Source of the DNA: Brachionus koreanus
Lineage: Eukaryota; Rotifera; Eurotatoria; Ploima; Brachionidae
Length of the DNA stretch: 64,000 nt
Direction: 5' to 3'
Assembly (NCBI GenBank): GCA_016987375.1
Contig: PJRA01000216.1
Location: 1,865,856-1,929,855, forward strand
Within the stretch, counting starts at the first letter, position 1; the number at the start of each line of letters is the position of its first letter. The notes beneath the pieces were generated by a model. The model ran no database searches. It saw only the letters and a list, made by a program, of their open reading frames with translations, and was not told where the DNA came from. Below, one piece after another: positions 1-12,400 of the stretch. Position numbers and translations under genes: made by a program.

Positions 1-1447
1 CATAACCAAAATTCGAATTCAGTCAAGTAAAATTTGGATTCCAGGTATATTTTTTTACAAATATTAAACTAGATTTTTCTAAAACCGTCTATTTAAGACT
101 TACTTTTATATAATTCGGCTGATGACTCATTTGATGTGACATCAAAAGTAAATGCTGTTTTGAGTTATACAGGAGAGGTAAGCTATTTACCTCCAGGAAT
201 GTTTAAAAGCACATGTCCTATCAAAATTGATGATTTTCCTTTTGATGAACAAAGTTGTTCGTTAAAATTTGGAAGTTGGACTTATGATGAGGCCACAGTT
301 AATTTAAAGAATAAAAGTGACCGAGCTCAACTAGATTCGTATATCAAAAATGGAGAATGGCTTCTCAAAGGTAATTAAGCCCTCATAAAAATCTAATTCA
401 AAATCTTTTTAAATTATTTGATAAAGATGTTACATCTTATTCCGAATCACTTAAGTATGAGTGTTGTCCTGAAAAGTATCCTTTTGTTATGTTTGTAATT
501 TACATAAGGAGAAGGACACTCTATTTTTTGATTAACTTAATATTTCCCTGCTTATTAATTTCATTTATGAGTATCCTTGGATTTTGTTTGCCGCCAGATA
601 GCGGTGAAAAAATTGGCTTAGAAATAACTACATTATTGTCAATAATGATGTTCTCTCAGATAATTACCGGAATTATGCCGGAAAGTAGTTTATCAGTACC
701 AAAAATGGGTATTTATTTTGCATCAGTCATGATAATTAGCGCTTTGTCCATAATTGCAAATGTTTTTGTGCTAATTTTCCATCACAGAAATGTCAAAATA
801 CAACAGCCTCTACCATATTTGGTAAGTGGTTTCTGATTCAACTAATAAAATATTTATTTTAGATTTAATTTAAGATTGATTTAGTGATATGTCAATTTCT
901 GGCAAAACTTTTAAGAATGAAAAGGCCAGATGAAGAAAAAGACCCTAAAAGCAAAACATACAATGGTGTGAGTGATATGAATGATCTTAGCTCTAAAAGT
1001 TTGTTGGCAAATGTGTTAGATATTAATGACGATTTTGGCATAGGAGGCGCCAAAAAATCCATAAATCGAACGTTGAACCGAATTAATTTAAAACAACAAT
1101 TTAGTACTAACAGCAATCCCTATATGACCAATAACCAGGTGAGCCTTAAACGGGACAACAGCAATTTGTCGGGAAGTGGTGCTGATATTTTCCATGACAA
1201 TAAAGCAGATATTAATTCGGTGCGTAAAAATTTGTCTTCAATTTTAAAAGAAATTCGTTTAATTACACAAAAACTAAAAGACGATGAAGAAGACGAAGCC
1301 AAGTCACTTGATTGGAAATTTGCTGCCATGGTCATAGACCGATTATGTTTGGTAGTTTTCAGTTTTGCAACAGTAGTTTCCACAGTTGTCATCTTATTAA
1401 CATCAAAGAATATTTTCAAACCTTCAGATCCACACCCAATATTTTAG
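1..1447 (+). CDS. Nicotinic acetylcholine receptor alpha-type subunit (5' truncated by window)
   Basis: Cys-loop ligand-gated cation channel subunit of the plasma membrane. Exons by splice phase: 1-44, 98-370, 427-821, 875-1447 (TAG), giving 427 residues of the C-terminal part. The visible extracellular domain has the Cys loop (cysteines in CPIKIDDFPFDEQSC, 13 residues between them) and the vicinal cysteine pair in YECCPEKYPF, which marks an alpha-type subunit. Three close transmembrane helices follow: M1 after RRTLYF, M2 from EKIGLEITTLLS, M3 from GIYFASVMII. A long, low-complexity M3-M4 loop leads to M4 near FAAMVIDRLCLVVF. The signal peptide and first loops lie left of the window. Introns are 53-56 nt. 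The neighbour at 4496-6482 is a tandem paralogue with identical splice phases. Exon joins are inferred from that alignment. Confidence 0.9.
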
Positions 1448-2523
1448 ATTACACAATAAATAAACTAATTCCGAATCGAATATTCTTAGGAATTGCTAGC
1501 CTGACGTTGATAATTATGAATTATTTTCAAAATTGTAGATTCTAAACTAGATTATTTTGATTCTGATCCTAAACAACGAAAATTACCACTAAAATTATAA
1601 ATATAAATAGCTTGTTTTTATTGAAAATAAAGTTTTTTTTTATTATAAATTAGTTTTTTTATTCCTTGACTAAATTTTCTAATGATTGATTTTTTATGTA
1701 TTACACTAATTGAATCTTTAATTTTCGAAATCAATTCTCATTTATATTTTTAAAATATTCAACTTATTCCAGTCGGCTTATTCAATCTAAACAATAGTAA
1801 ATATAAATAAAAAGCAATTTCAAAAATTTTACTTCAGATAATTGAAAAATCAATAATTTTTCCAAACCTCGCAAATAGTCAACTCTTAATTTTAAGAACT
1901 ATCTGAAAAATTTTATTATTTAACTATTTTTCAAAATTCATCAATAACAACAAAATTTTTTTTTTTTTCTAAAACATCTAAGACATGATATGTTTTTGTT
2001 TACTGAACTAATTACCAATGGAATTAATTGATATTTAATTTAAGATCCAGAAACCAAACAGTTTTTACTAACTTTCTTTTGGGATCTTAAATCACAGGCT
2101 CTATGGTCTTATCAAGAATTTTTAAAATTATTGCATAAATGTTTTCAATAATCTAGGCTTTTTTCTTAGGCCTTGATATGATCAAATTAGTTTTTTTAAT
2201 TAATTTGAGAGTTATTATTTAAATAAACGTAAATAATATTAGTTTGTGAATTCTCATTTATAAATCATTGGTATCATTTTCATAATTTGACTGTGATTTT
2301 AATTTTTTATAAGATTTCTTATCTTTTTATTTATAATTTGTTGTATACCATTGAGTTCAGAAAAAGACTGTAATGCTATTTTTTTCAATATTTTCTAATT
2401 TAGATAATAAGCTAAATCAATAAAACCAAATTAATTCAAGCTGTTAATAAATGACCTTTATTTTGGAAAATTTTTTCATTTTTAAGTTAAAAACTTAATA
2501 TTTCCTATAAGCTTTTTTATAAC
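1448..2523. other. Intergenic, AT-rich; nothing recognised
   Basis: About 1.1 kb between the first receptor gene and the inverted-repeat element. An AATAAA follows the stop codon at 1626-1631. No open frame with coding character and no structured RNA was seen. Confidence 0.6.
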
Positions 2524-3170
2524 TACCCGAGGGGACAAAAACAGGTAAAAAACACTGTTTAAACGCTGTTTAAACGGCGTTTGGTAGCTGTTTTTTGGGC
2601 GTTTTTGCTTTGTTTTTTTGCGTTTAAAACGTGAGCGTTTTTCGACCAAAAAAACGAGGGAAAAACACTCTATAAACAAAACAAGATATTTCATTTAAAG
2701 AGTTTTTAAACCATTTTTGACGCACAAAAAACATGAAAAAACACCTCAAGAACCCAACAATGCTATTTTAGCACTTAAATAACAACTTAAAAAAATCCTG
2801 ATATAATATAATGCTCCTTTATCGTAAAGAATTAAAAAAAGAGTCTAAAACGCTCAAAAAACAAATAAAAATACCTCAGACACCCAAAAACACTATTTAA
2901 ACAACTAAAAACGTTTAAAAAAACACGCTTCTTTACAATATTTTTGAAAAATATGTTAAATTTTTTTATGTTTAATTTTATTTTAATTTAATTATTTACG
3001 ACTAAATTTGTCTAAATTTTTATTTTTGTACTGTTTTAAAACAAAAATAATAAAGTTATTTTTTCCTGGCTGTTTTACGCCCGTTTATCCACTGTTTTTA
3101 TTTCGTTTAAACGCTCACGTTTAAACAGCGTTTAAACAGTGTTTTTTACCTGTTTTTGTCCCCTCGGGTA
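2524..3170. mobile_element. MITE-like element with a 52-bp perfect terminal inverted repeat
   Basis: The left end from 2525 (ACCCGAGGGGACAAAAAC...) is the exact reverse complement of the right end finishing at 3169, over 52 bp. One more complementary T/A pair extends it to 2524 and 3170. Both arms are rich in GTTTAAAC units, and an imperfect inverted repeat continues inward for several tens of bases (for example AACGTGAGCGTTT). The interior has no coding frame, so this looks like a non-autonomous DNA transposon of about 647 bp. ATAAGCT occurs near both ends (2507-2513 and 3174-3180) but does not abut the termini, so the target-site duplication is unresolved. The superfamily is not assigned. 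Confidence 0.8.
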
Positions 3171-4495
3171 AAAATAAGCTATTTGGCTAAATAATTCAAT
3201 TAATTAAAATTTTAAGAATAAAAATTAAGAAAGAAAATTAAAGTATATTTTATTAAAAAAAAATCAAAATAAGTTATTTTTCAATTAGATATATTCAGAT
3301 TTACTTAGATTATTAACATTGATTTCATTTTTAAATAATCCTATTGGGATAAAATTTTTGCATGTGAATTTATGAATATTCTAATCGCATCATTTAATTT
3401 ATTTGATGAATTCATTGAGTTTCTTTTAGCTTTCAACAATCGAACTCTTAAAGACATTGTTTTCAGATTATTTAAAAAAAAAACTTGGTCAAAAAATTTG
3501 TAACTTTTTAAGAATTTTTTTGTCATCAGTATAGAAAAAGTTACATTAGGTTTATTTAAACTTCAAATACTAAAATCAATTATATTGATTAGTCTGATTT
3601 GAAAATGAGAAATAAAATAATTAAACAAATGCTCTTTTAGATAATAAAATTTGTGAAACACAGCATTAAATTTAATAAAATCAAATAATATAGCTAAAAA
3701 TAAAAACAAACTGCAGCAGATTTTTAAGAAGATTATTATATCATTAATTAATTAAATGATTAGACCTTTTCATAGATAATTAGAACAATTGATGGAAGTG
3801 ATGCTCAATATTCTCAACTAAATTTTCTTTCGACTTGTCTTAATTGTTAGTTTGTTTTTATTTGTTCTAATAGTTGTATTATTAGTTTTTTTAAATGATC
3901 TCTTTTACTAAAAAATATCTAAAGATAAATTTTAAATGAAATCTTATTGTTCGTATCTAATTTCTTTTGACCGAAATGAACTTTGTAAATTTTATTTTAT
4001 CAATACTAAATTAATCTAAGTTTATTTATTTTAATCAATTCTAATTATTTAGAATTTTTAAAATAATTTGAGTCTATTGACAATTAAGTTTTTGACAATA
4101 TTTGAAGGATACATGAAAGAAAACTAGTTACAAAATTTTTGATGCTAAAACAAGCAAAATTTCCTGTTGTATCATTAATAAGACTATCATCTAATTCGGC
4201 TTGTTAAATTTTTCAATAAGTTTCCTATTTATAAAAGTAAAAATTTTAATTGCTTCAATTTAAAGTTAAAGAATTTTTAGACTTTTTCGTTTTTCAGTAA
4301 ATTGAATTCATATTTTCAAGCAAATATTTTCAATAAAGCCATTGTGTTTAATTTCTGAGAAATTAGAAATAAGAAAGCTTGTAAATTAAAAATTTCGGTG
4401 CAAAAAGAGATGATTTTTCGAAATCATCTCATAAAATGTTGTTTTTTATTAGCCATAACAAAAACTATTTATGGTAAAATTAAATAATTAAGTGT
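3171..4495. other. Intergenic, AT-rich; may hide 5' exons of the next receptor gene
   Basis: No recognisable coding exon or repeat was found. If the second receptor gene has a separate signal-peptide exon it should lie here, but I could not pick one out. Confidence 0.5.
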
Positions 4496-6482
4496 ATGGC
4501 TAAATTTATTCTATTCTTTTTAGGTGGAATTCATCAGCGAAGGTTGCTAAATTTCCTTTTTAAAAACTATGATCCACTTGAGAGACCTGTTGCAAACGAA
4601 GAAGAAACTTTGAATGTATCAGTTGGTCTTGCAATTCAGCAGATCGTTGATATTGATGAAAAAAAGCAGACTATTATTTTTAGCGGCTGGCTTGATATGG
4701 TAATTTATGGATATTTTTATTTTCACATATTGAAATAAAATTTTTTAAATCTTAATTAATTTTTAAAGTTTTTTTTTTTCAAATAAAAAAAATTAAAACA
4801 TTTTTATAGATAAATTTATCAAAATTCTAAGAAATATTTTTATTATTATTTTCAAAAGCTTCTGAGCTGATTAAAATAAGCATTTTCATATTTAGAATTA
4901 AAGACAGAATGAAGTATTTAAATTATCATATTAAATCATTAATTTTTCGTAGACATGGTTTGACTACAATTTGAAATGGAATCCAAAAGAATTCGGCGAT
5001 ATTTCATCGATAAGAATTACGTCGTCCAGCATATGGATACCAGGTATTTTTTTTAAATTTTGTAATTCAATATAATTTTGTATTATTAGACTTATTATTA
5101 TATAATTCTGCTGATGACTCTTTTGATGCTACTTCAAAAGTAAACGCAGTTTTACATTATACAGGAGAAGTTAATTATTTGCCACCAGGAATGTTTAAAA
5201 GCACATGTCCTATAAAAATAGACGATTTTCCCTTTGATGAACAAAAGTGTCCTCTAAAATTTGGAAGTTGGACTCATGATGAAGCCACGATTAATTTACA
5301 AAATAAGAGCAACCGAGCCCAGTTAGACTCATATATTAAAAATGGAGAATGGTATTTAGAAGGTAACCACGGTTTATTTGCTATTTTTACTTAAATATTT
5401 CAATTATTTTTGTTTATAGACGTGACTTCCTATTCAGAATCGATAGCTTATGAATGCTGTCCAACAAAATACCCTTTTATAATGTTTACCATTCATGTCA
5501 GAAGACGAACACTATATTTTGTTTTTAATTTAATATTTCCTTGTATATTAATATCGTTTATGAGCGTGCTTGGTTTTTCATTGCCACCAGAGAGTGGAGA
5601 AAAAATTGGTCTAGAAATTACTACTTTGTTGTCGATAATTATGTTTTCACAAATAATTACTGGACTAATACCGGAAAGTTCACTTTCAGTGCCGAAGATT
5701 TCTCTTTATTTTGCATCAGTAATGGTCATAAGTGCCATGTCGATAATTTCCAATGTACTTGTCTTAACTTTTCATCATAAAAATTTAAAAATCCAATATC
5801 CTGTTCCAAAAATTGTGAGTTAAAATTATCTTTTAGGCTTTTTAATTAAATTAAATATTTTCAGGTAGAAATAGTTGTTTGTAAATACTTGGCCAAGCTG
5901 TTGTTAATGAAAAAACCAAAGAGAACGAGAAAAATGATGAGTGAACAGCAACGAGTACTTTTGGCTACATCAGATAGTGACTTAAATTCTAGAAGCTTAT
6001 TAGCCAATGTGCTAGACATAAATGATGATTATGGAGTATTTAATAATAAACGACCGTCATTTTTTCGTAATCAAGTATATCGAGGACAAAAATTAAATAG
6101 TACAACTGAGAAAAAACCATTCAGTAATTATACCATAAATAATTGTTTGAATCAAAGTACAAATTTTTCTAACCCAAAATATCATGGTGATAACTCAAGC
6201 TCAGATTTATATGAGCCTATCTTTATTGGCTCTAGCAAGTCTGAAATAAATTTACTTCGTAAAAATTTGTCACATATACTCAAAGAAATACAGATAATTA
6301 CACGTAAACTGAAAATAGACGAAGAAGATGAACTAAAATCGTTAAATTGGAAATTTGCAGCTATGGTTATTGATCGTCTTTGTTTGATAATGTTTAGTAT
6401 GGTTACACTCATCTCAACATTATTAATATTGTTCACTTCGAAAAATTTTTTCAAATCATCTGATCCTGATTTAATTTATTGA
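4496..6482 (+). CDS. Nicotinic acetylcholine receptor alpha-type subunit, tandem paralogue
   Basis: Cation-selective Cys-loop channel subunit. Exons 4524-4699, 4953-5043, 5090-5362, 5420-5814 and 5865-6482 (TGA). The frame stays open to an ATG at 4496, giving 526 residues. In order: N-terminal helix and loops (YDPLERPVANE, then TWFDYNLKWNP), the Cys loop, the vicinal cysteines in YECCPTKYPF, M1 at RRTLYFVFNLIFPC, M2 at EKIGLEITTLLS, M3 at SLYFASVMVIS, a long loop, and M4 at FAAMVIDRLCLIMF. Start uncertain: from 4496 the leader is only about ten hydrophobic residues, shorter than a usual signal peptide, and 4511-4523 is an excellent polypyrimidine tract plus AG. A true first exon may therefore lie upstream. 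Splice phases match the paralogue at 1-1447. Confidence 0.9.
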
Positions 6483-6948
6483 ATAGTTGTTGATAATCTT
6501 TTTTTAATAAAAAATTCTCTGGCGAAAATTGTTTGATTAAATTTAACTTTTACATTACGAACAGCCCAGATTCTTAAAACTCATTAAATACTTTGCAAGT
6601 TGATAAATTTTAAATTGAAATTTTATAGTCAATTATCAAGAAAGATAAAAAGCGTAAATTTTTATTAGACTTTATTAGATTAATTAATATTTAATTTTCG
6701 TTTTTTTTTGAATAAAAGTTTCATTTCAGTCAATTATGTAATAACAAATTAGAAAAGTGATAAATTAAAACGTAATTTACATTTTCACTAAAAAAAATAA
6801 AATGTTTTTATTTTGTTCCAAATTCAGTATTCTAGTTTTTTGATTACATATTTTAGTTATTAAAATATATTTTACGCGATTAGCTTTTAGGCACTGAAGG
6901 GTTTTAATTTTTAATTTTGGATAATCTAATGTATTATTAATCTAATGT

Positions 6949-7403
6949 ATTTTGAGGAAATTAAGTTTTGTATATCATCTTTTAATAGGTAAATTATAAA
7001 AAATAGAACAAGCTTGTTATTCAAGCTTTTTGAAAAGCTTTTTTGTATTTTTACACTTAATAAATTTTCTTAACATTTAGACTTGCTTATATCGAGTCTT
7101 GTTTTTTTAAGTCACTAGATTAAGTCTCTTTATATCAAAAATTATGATTTTAATTATCTTATGTTAATTACTAGGTAAATGAGTTTAATTACAAAATTTG
7201 ATGAATTTATTTTATTTAATTCAAGAGTTATGATCGAACATGCTAAAACACTCGAATTTTTAGCAACAAAAAAAAATGTCAAAATTTAGTTTTTTCTTAT
7301 CATAACTTTTGAATGGATCAATAATTATATATATATTATATATATTTAAAATCCTTGTAAAATTTTCTATAAGATGATAAACAAAATTTAATTTCCTCAA
7401 AAT
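6949..7403. mobile_element. Inverted-repeat element, probable MITE
   Basis: The left arm begins ATTTTGAGGAAATTAAGTTT at 6949. The reverse complement of the right arm ending at 7403 begins ATTTTGAGGAAATTAAATTT. The arms stay alignable for roughly 40-45 bp, including TATCATCTT. The interior is non-coding and contains a TA-rich run. Target-site duplication was not resolved. Confidence 0.6.
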
Positions 7404-7894
7404 TGGTTTGCCGGGGACATTTTGATGAAAGGGTCATAGGCAATGTCTTTGGTCTAATTCTAATAATAAACAACATTCAAATTAAATCTCAATTAATTTT
7501 TTTACATTAGAAGTTAACTTACGTTCGTACAAAATTTCATAGTCTTTTGATTAGAGGAACATGTTTTTTTTTTAATTAAAAAAAACGGCCATTACTTTTT
7601 GAACACCCGTTATAATTTTGCGCTTTTTAAAAACCTTGGATATTTTTGATTTTAACATCTTTTTGATTCAATTTCAAAGTTAATCAAAAGATAACCATAC
7701 TTGAAGAGACTGATTAATTGAAGTATAAAGGGTACAAGATTGGTTTAAAATATTTAATAGTCGTGATACTAGTCTTCACAGGAAGAAAGAGTTTGGTAAA
7801 CCATTCTTGATCAGAATGCACAGCTTATAGCTGTTATGAGCAATCCCAAGCTTAGTACTCACCAATTATAAAATTATCTTAACACAATAAGAGG

Positions 7895-8341
7895 CATAGA
7901 CAATGAACTTTTATACTTAAAATAAACTTAAATAATACCAAATAAATAAATTTAACTAGCTGGTCATTTTTTTTCTCAATGGCTCTCTATGGTTCTTTTT
8001 TATATAGCTTATATTAGATATTATATGGTCCGATGGTCCTTTTTTTATCTTGGTCATATCTAGTTAACCTTTTTTTATAGTTTTAATATGAATAGTGTTG
8101 TAGTTCTCTCAATAACTTCTACACCGACTCTACACAACTTATATGTCTATAATAACTGCGAACCACCGTATCCTAAGAGAATCAATAAAGCTCATTCAAA
8201 CTCTTTTGATTTACTTAATAAATTCATATAAAATCTAAATTATTTATTTTTCTATTCTTTTTTTATATTTAACCAAAATGAACCTTATAGAACCAAAATA
8301 AAACTGAATACTTCTTTTTGGTTCTTTTCTCATTGTCTATG
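7895..8341. mobile_element. Possible MITE with short terminal inverted repeat
   Basis: CATAGACAATGA at 7895-7906 is the exact reverse complement of TCATTGTCTATG at 8330-8341, and similarity continues weakly inward (a GAAC/GTTC pair). Only 12 bp is perfect and no flanking duplication was found, so chance cannot be excluded. Confidence 0.3.
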
Positions 8342-9490
8342 TATGCACAATAGAGCATGTTTCGTAACCAAAATTTGATTAACAGACGCTGCCGAGTTAT
8401 CCCTCATGATAGACAGATTTCGATATTCAATGACGCATTGAAATTTCTGGGAAACTACTTAAGATAATCCTCAAAATGAACGGTTTTTCATACGGATCAT
8501 TACTTGTGATAAGAAATGATAAATGTATTTTAAAAATTGTGATAACAGAAATCAATGATTGAACCCAATTCAACCAGTTCAGTCAGTTGTGAAAAGAGAA
8601 CGCTTTAATAAAAAAAGATGATGTTTTGTGTTTGGTGCAAAACACTTTGAGGTGGTTCCAGGCGGTCATGCTTTAAATGCAGAATTTTTATTTTTATTTT
8701 TATTATTGAATTTTTTATTTTCTTATTTTCACTCTATTCTGAAAAATTAGAACGTTTGCATAACTTCAAGAATAATATCTCTCTTTGATAAAATAAATAG
8801 GTTTGTTTCTTCAAGATAATTCTAGATCTCATAGAGTTAAAAAAACAATGTCGAAAAAAAAAGAACCTAAAATTTCGAACTTTTTTCTTATCCATCTACC
8901 ATCCATGGGAATTTTGCTAACTAATACCAGATCATTTGAGGAAGAGTGTCGTGAGTTTTTTTTATGGAACCAAAAGCCCTAAATGATACAAAAGACTCAT
9001 TCTTTAATTTATTAAGTTTCTAAAAAAATTAAAAAATTCATTTAACTAATTTATTTAATTAGAACAACTGTTCACAGCATTCGAAAGGATTATTAAAAAT
9101 CTTAATTTTTTTAATCTAATTTTCCATTTTGTTAATTTACTTTGTATAAAAACTCCTTTCGATTATGATATTTATTAATAACTTTAAAAAAAATAAATAT
9201 ATTAATTAGCTCAATATTTTTCAAAAATTTATTAGCAATTAGAAGACAATTAGGATGTCATATTGTTTATTTAAATGAAAATTTAGAAATAATAATAATT
9301 TATTTGGAAAAAAGAATAAATTTATAAAATTCTTTAAAATAAGTGGTGATGATGATGATGAATATGAATCGACATAAAACATAAAGAGCTAATAAGACTA
9401 AAATCCCCGAAATATTAGGCTACATTTCCGTGTTCTTTAGTCTACTATATTGATTTTAAATTTAGATTTAATTTTTGCATTGATAATAGA

Positions 9491-12400
9491 ATGCAGGTTT
9501 TAGAGCAACTAGAGAATAAAGTTGTCGACGCTTTTGACCAGCTTGGCATTAAATTTACCCCTTCTTCTCAGCGGCTTAGAGACTTAATACGTCAAATTCG
9601 TTCAGCCCGTACAGCAGCTGAAGAACGTGCAGTTATAAACAAAGAGTGTGCTCAGATAAGAGATTCTTTTCGAGCAGAAGATAACACTTGGCGATGCAGG
9701 AATGTAGCAAAATTGCTCTATATTTATATGTTGGGTTATCCAGCTCATTTTGGTCGACTCGAGTGTCTAAAACTAATTGCTTCAAATCGGTACACTGATA
9801 AGCGAATTGGTTATTTAGGTGCCATGCTTTTACTTGATGAAAAACAAGATGTTCATTTATTAGTAACTCAGAGTCTCAAAAAGTATAAATAATTTATTTG
9901 AAAAAAATTGGATTCTTATTTTCACTTTATTTTTTAAAAGCGATTTACTTAATAGCAACCAATACATTGCTGGATTAGCGCTTTGTACCTTAGGGTCAAT
10001 TCTGTCCATTGAAATGAGTAGAGATTTAGCTGTTGATGTTGAAAAGCTAATAAAAAATTCTAATCCATACTTGAAGAAAAAAGCAATTCTATGCGCAATA
10101 AGAATCATTCGTAAGGTCCCAGAGCTAATGGAAATTTATGTACCTTCGGTCCGAAACTTGCTCAATGAAAAAAACCATGGTAATTAACTTTTATTATTTT
10201 GACGCTAATTAACAGTATAAATATTAAAATTAGGTTTAATTTATTAAATTAAATTTATTGACTGTATTTACTTAATTAAACAATCACTAAAGAGAGAGCT
10301 TTTTTTATTTAATTAAAATGTAATTCAAGTAAAAAAAATTATATCATAAAAAATTTAGAAATCTATGTTCAAGTAAATATTTTTGAGTAAAAGAAATTAA
10401 AGAACTAGATTTAAAAAATTCCATAATTTTCTTAAGAATATTTTGCATTCAGAAATTGAGGAAGGGAATTGTCAAAAGCTTATTTCGTTTTCTAGAACGA
10501 TTTGGTGAAATTTAGTACAATGGAATACTACAAAATGTTAAAAATTCTAATAAATTTTTTTACAAGGATCAAAATAAGTTCTGTTGATGCAAAATGGTGC
10601 AGCTTTCAAAGTTGCATTTTTAGAACATTCTGGTAAAACTGTGCAAATTAAGCTTAACTTAAATTTGGAAAAATCTGACTTGAGTAAACTTTGCAGAGAT
10701 TAGCAAACTTTAACTATTGATGCAATTTTTAATGTTGCACTATATTGCATTTACAGAACTAGTAAAACCCTTAGGAAAAAAGTTATTTCATTTAGCATAA
10801 ATTTATGTTCTATTTGTTTATTTTATACCAAATTTTAAAAAAACCTTCTTGAACCATACCAAAAAATATACTTTCAAGCTAGGTTTCAAAATATAAAAAA
10901 TACCCTTCTACTACAAATAGGACTTTAAAGCTATCCAACAAGATATTATGCCATGCTTTGAATAAGCATTTCTTTTGAACAAAACAAAACGCTACAAACG
11001 ACAAAATGGTCGATAAAAAATGTTTAAGAAAAACACTAAAAACTGAATAAGTCTTTTTTAAATATAATTACTTAAAATAAAATACTAATACTTAAGAAAA
11101 TGACAGTATTTTAAATTAACCTTGGATCCTTATATAAAATCACGATCTAATTGCCAAAGAAACTAGTGACTTTACTACAAAATAAGTCGCCCCGAAGCAA
11201 ACCATATTTCAAACAACTACTAAATTTGATTTTTCCAAACACGAGGGCTGAAAAGAGGGTTATAGTGACAACTTCCCCTGGATTAATTATTCAAATTATT
11301 TTTAGTTATTATTATTTTTATACACCCTGCATCCTTTGGTCAAAAAATAGCAATATTCTTTGTTATTTTTTCTAAAAATATTAGCAACATATTCCCTTGT
11401 TTGATATTAAAGCCTGATAAACCACAACACAGTTCTGAAGCATGCATTTAAGACCATCTTGCCGATGTTAAAACATCCTTGCATTACACCATTTTCTCCA
11501 AAAACATTATTCAAACCTTTTCTTAGATAAGGGAATATGATATTAATCGGCATTGTGAATTTTGGAACAAAAAACAAAAACAAAAAATTTTAATTAAAAT
11601 AAATTTTTTTTTCACAGGGCCTAAAAATCGTTCTGCAAAATATATGAATCAAAAAAATATTAAAATTTAATTGCAGAGTTTTTACACAGACTTAATTTGA
11701 GTGATACATTCAGCTATCAGCTGATACATTTTTCAGAACAACTTTTAGACCCTTAGAAAAAAAGTTATTTTAATTTAAATTTTTGTTTTTGTTTTTTGTT
11801 CCAAAATTCACAATGCCTATTAATCTATATTTTTAAATAATAAAAATACTATTAATACTAATAAACTAGAAATTTAGTTAACAGTCTTTTTAAAGCTCAT
11901 TTGAAATTTAATTAAGAAAAATGAAATCAAATGAAAATAAATGCAAAATTGTTACTCTTTATTGTTTCTGCTGATATTCTATAAATTTTTCAACTATTTT
12001 ATAATAAAATTATTAATTTTTATAGGTGTTTTGCTTGGCGCTATTGGTTTAATAACAGAAATGTGTATCAGAAGCCCAGATATTTTGACTCACTTCAGAA
12101 AGGTAATTTATCAATCGAATTTTTTGGCTCATTCTTATTTTTTCATCACTTTTTTTTTTTAATTTAACAGAAATTTGAGGTATAGCTAAAACAAAACTTA
12201 TTTCAGCTAATTTTTTATTAATTATAAATTACCAATAATTTACTGATATTTCTAATTAATGCATGACAAGCAGTGGGCATCGTAAATCGATTGAAATTTA
12301 AAGAATGATCAAAAGATTTAGATTTCACTGCATTTTTAGCAGAAAACTAATTTTTGTTTTTATCTAGCTTGTGCCTAATTTAGTTCGAATATTGAAAAAT

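Larger units (their letters stand above)
6483..9490. other. Intergenic region with inverted-repeat elements and simple repeats
   Basis: About 3 kb between the receptor cluster and gamma-adaptin. It holds an inverted-repeat element at 6949-7403 with a (TA)n core near 7325-7347, a weaker candidate at 7895-8341, and a (TGA)n run near 9346-9360. No coding exon was recognised. Confidence 0.55.

Noticed and set aside
2482..2694. Minus-strand 70-codon open frame
   Set aside because: It lies across the inverted repeat of the MITE and consists of its repeat units; no protein character.
7320..7350. (TA)n run as an origin or promoter
   Set aside because: It is the core of an inverted-repeat element in an AT-rich genome; no further support.
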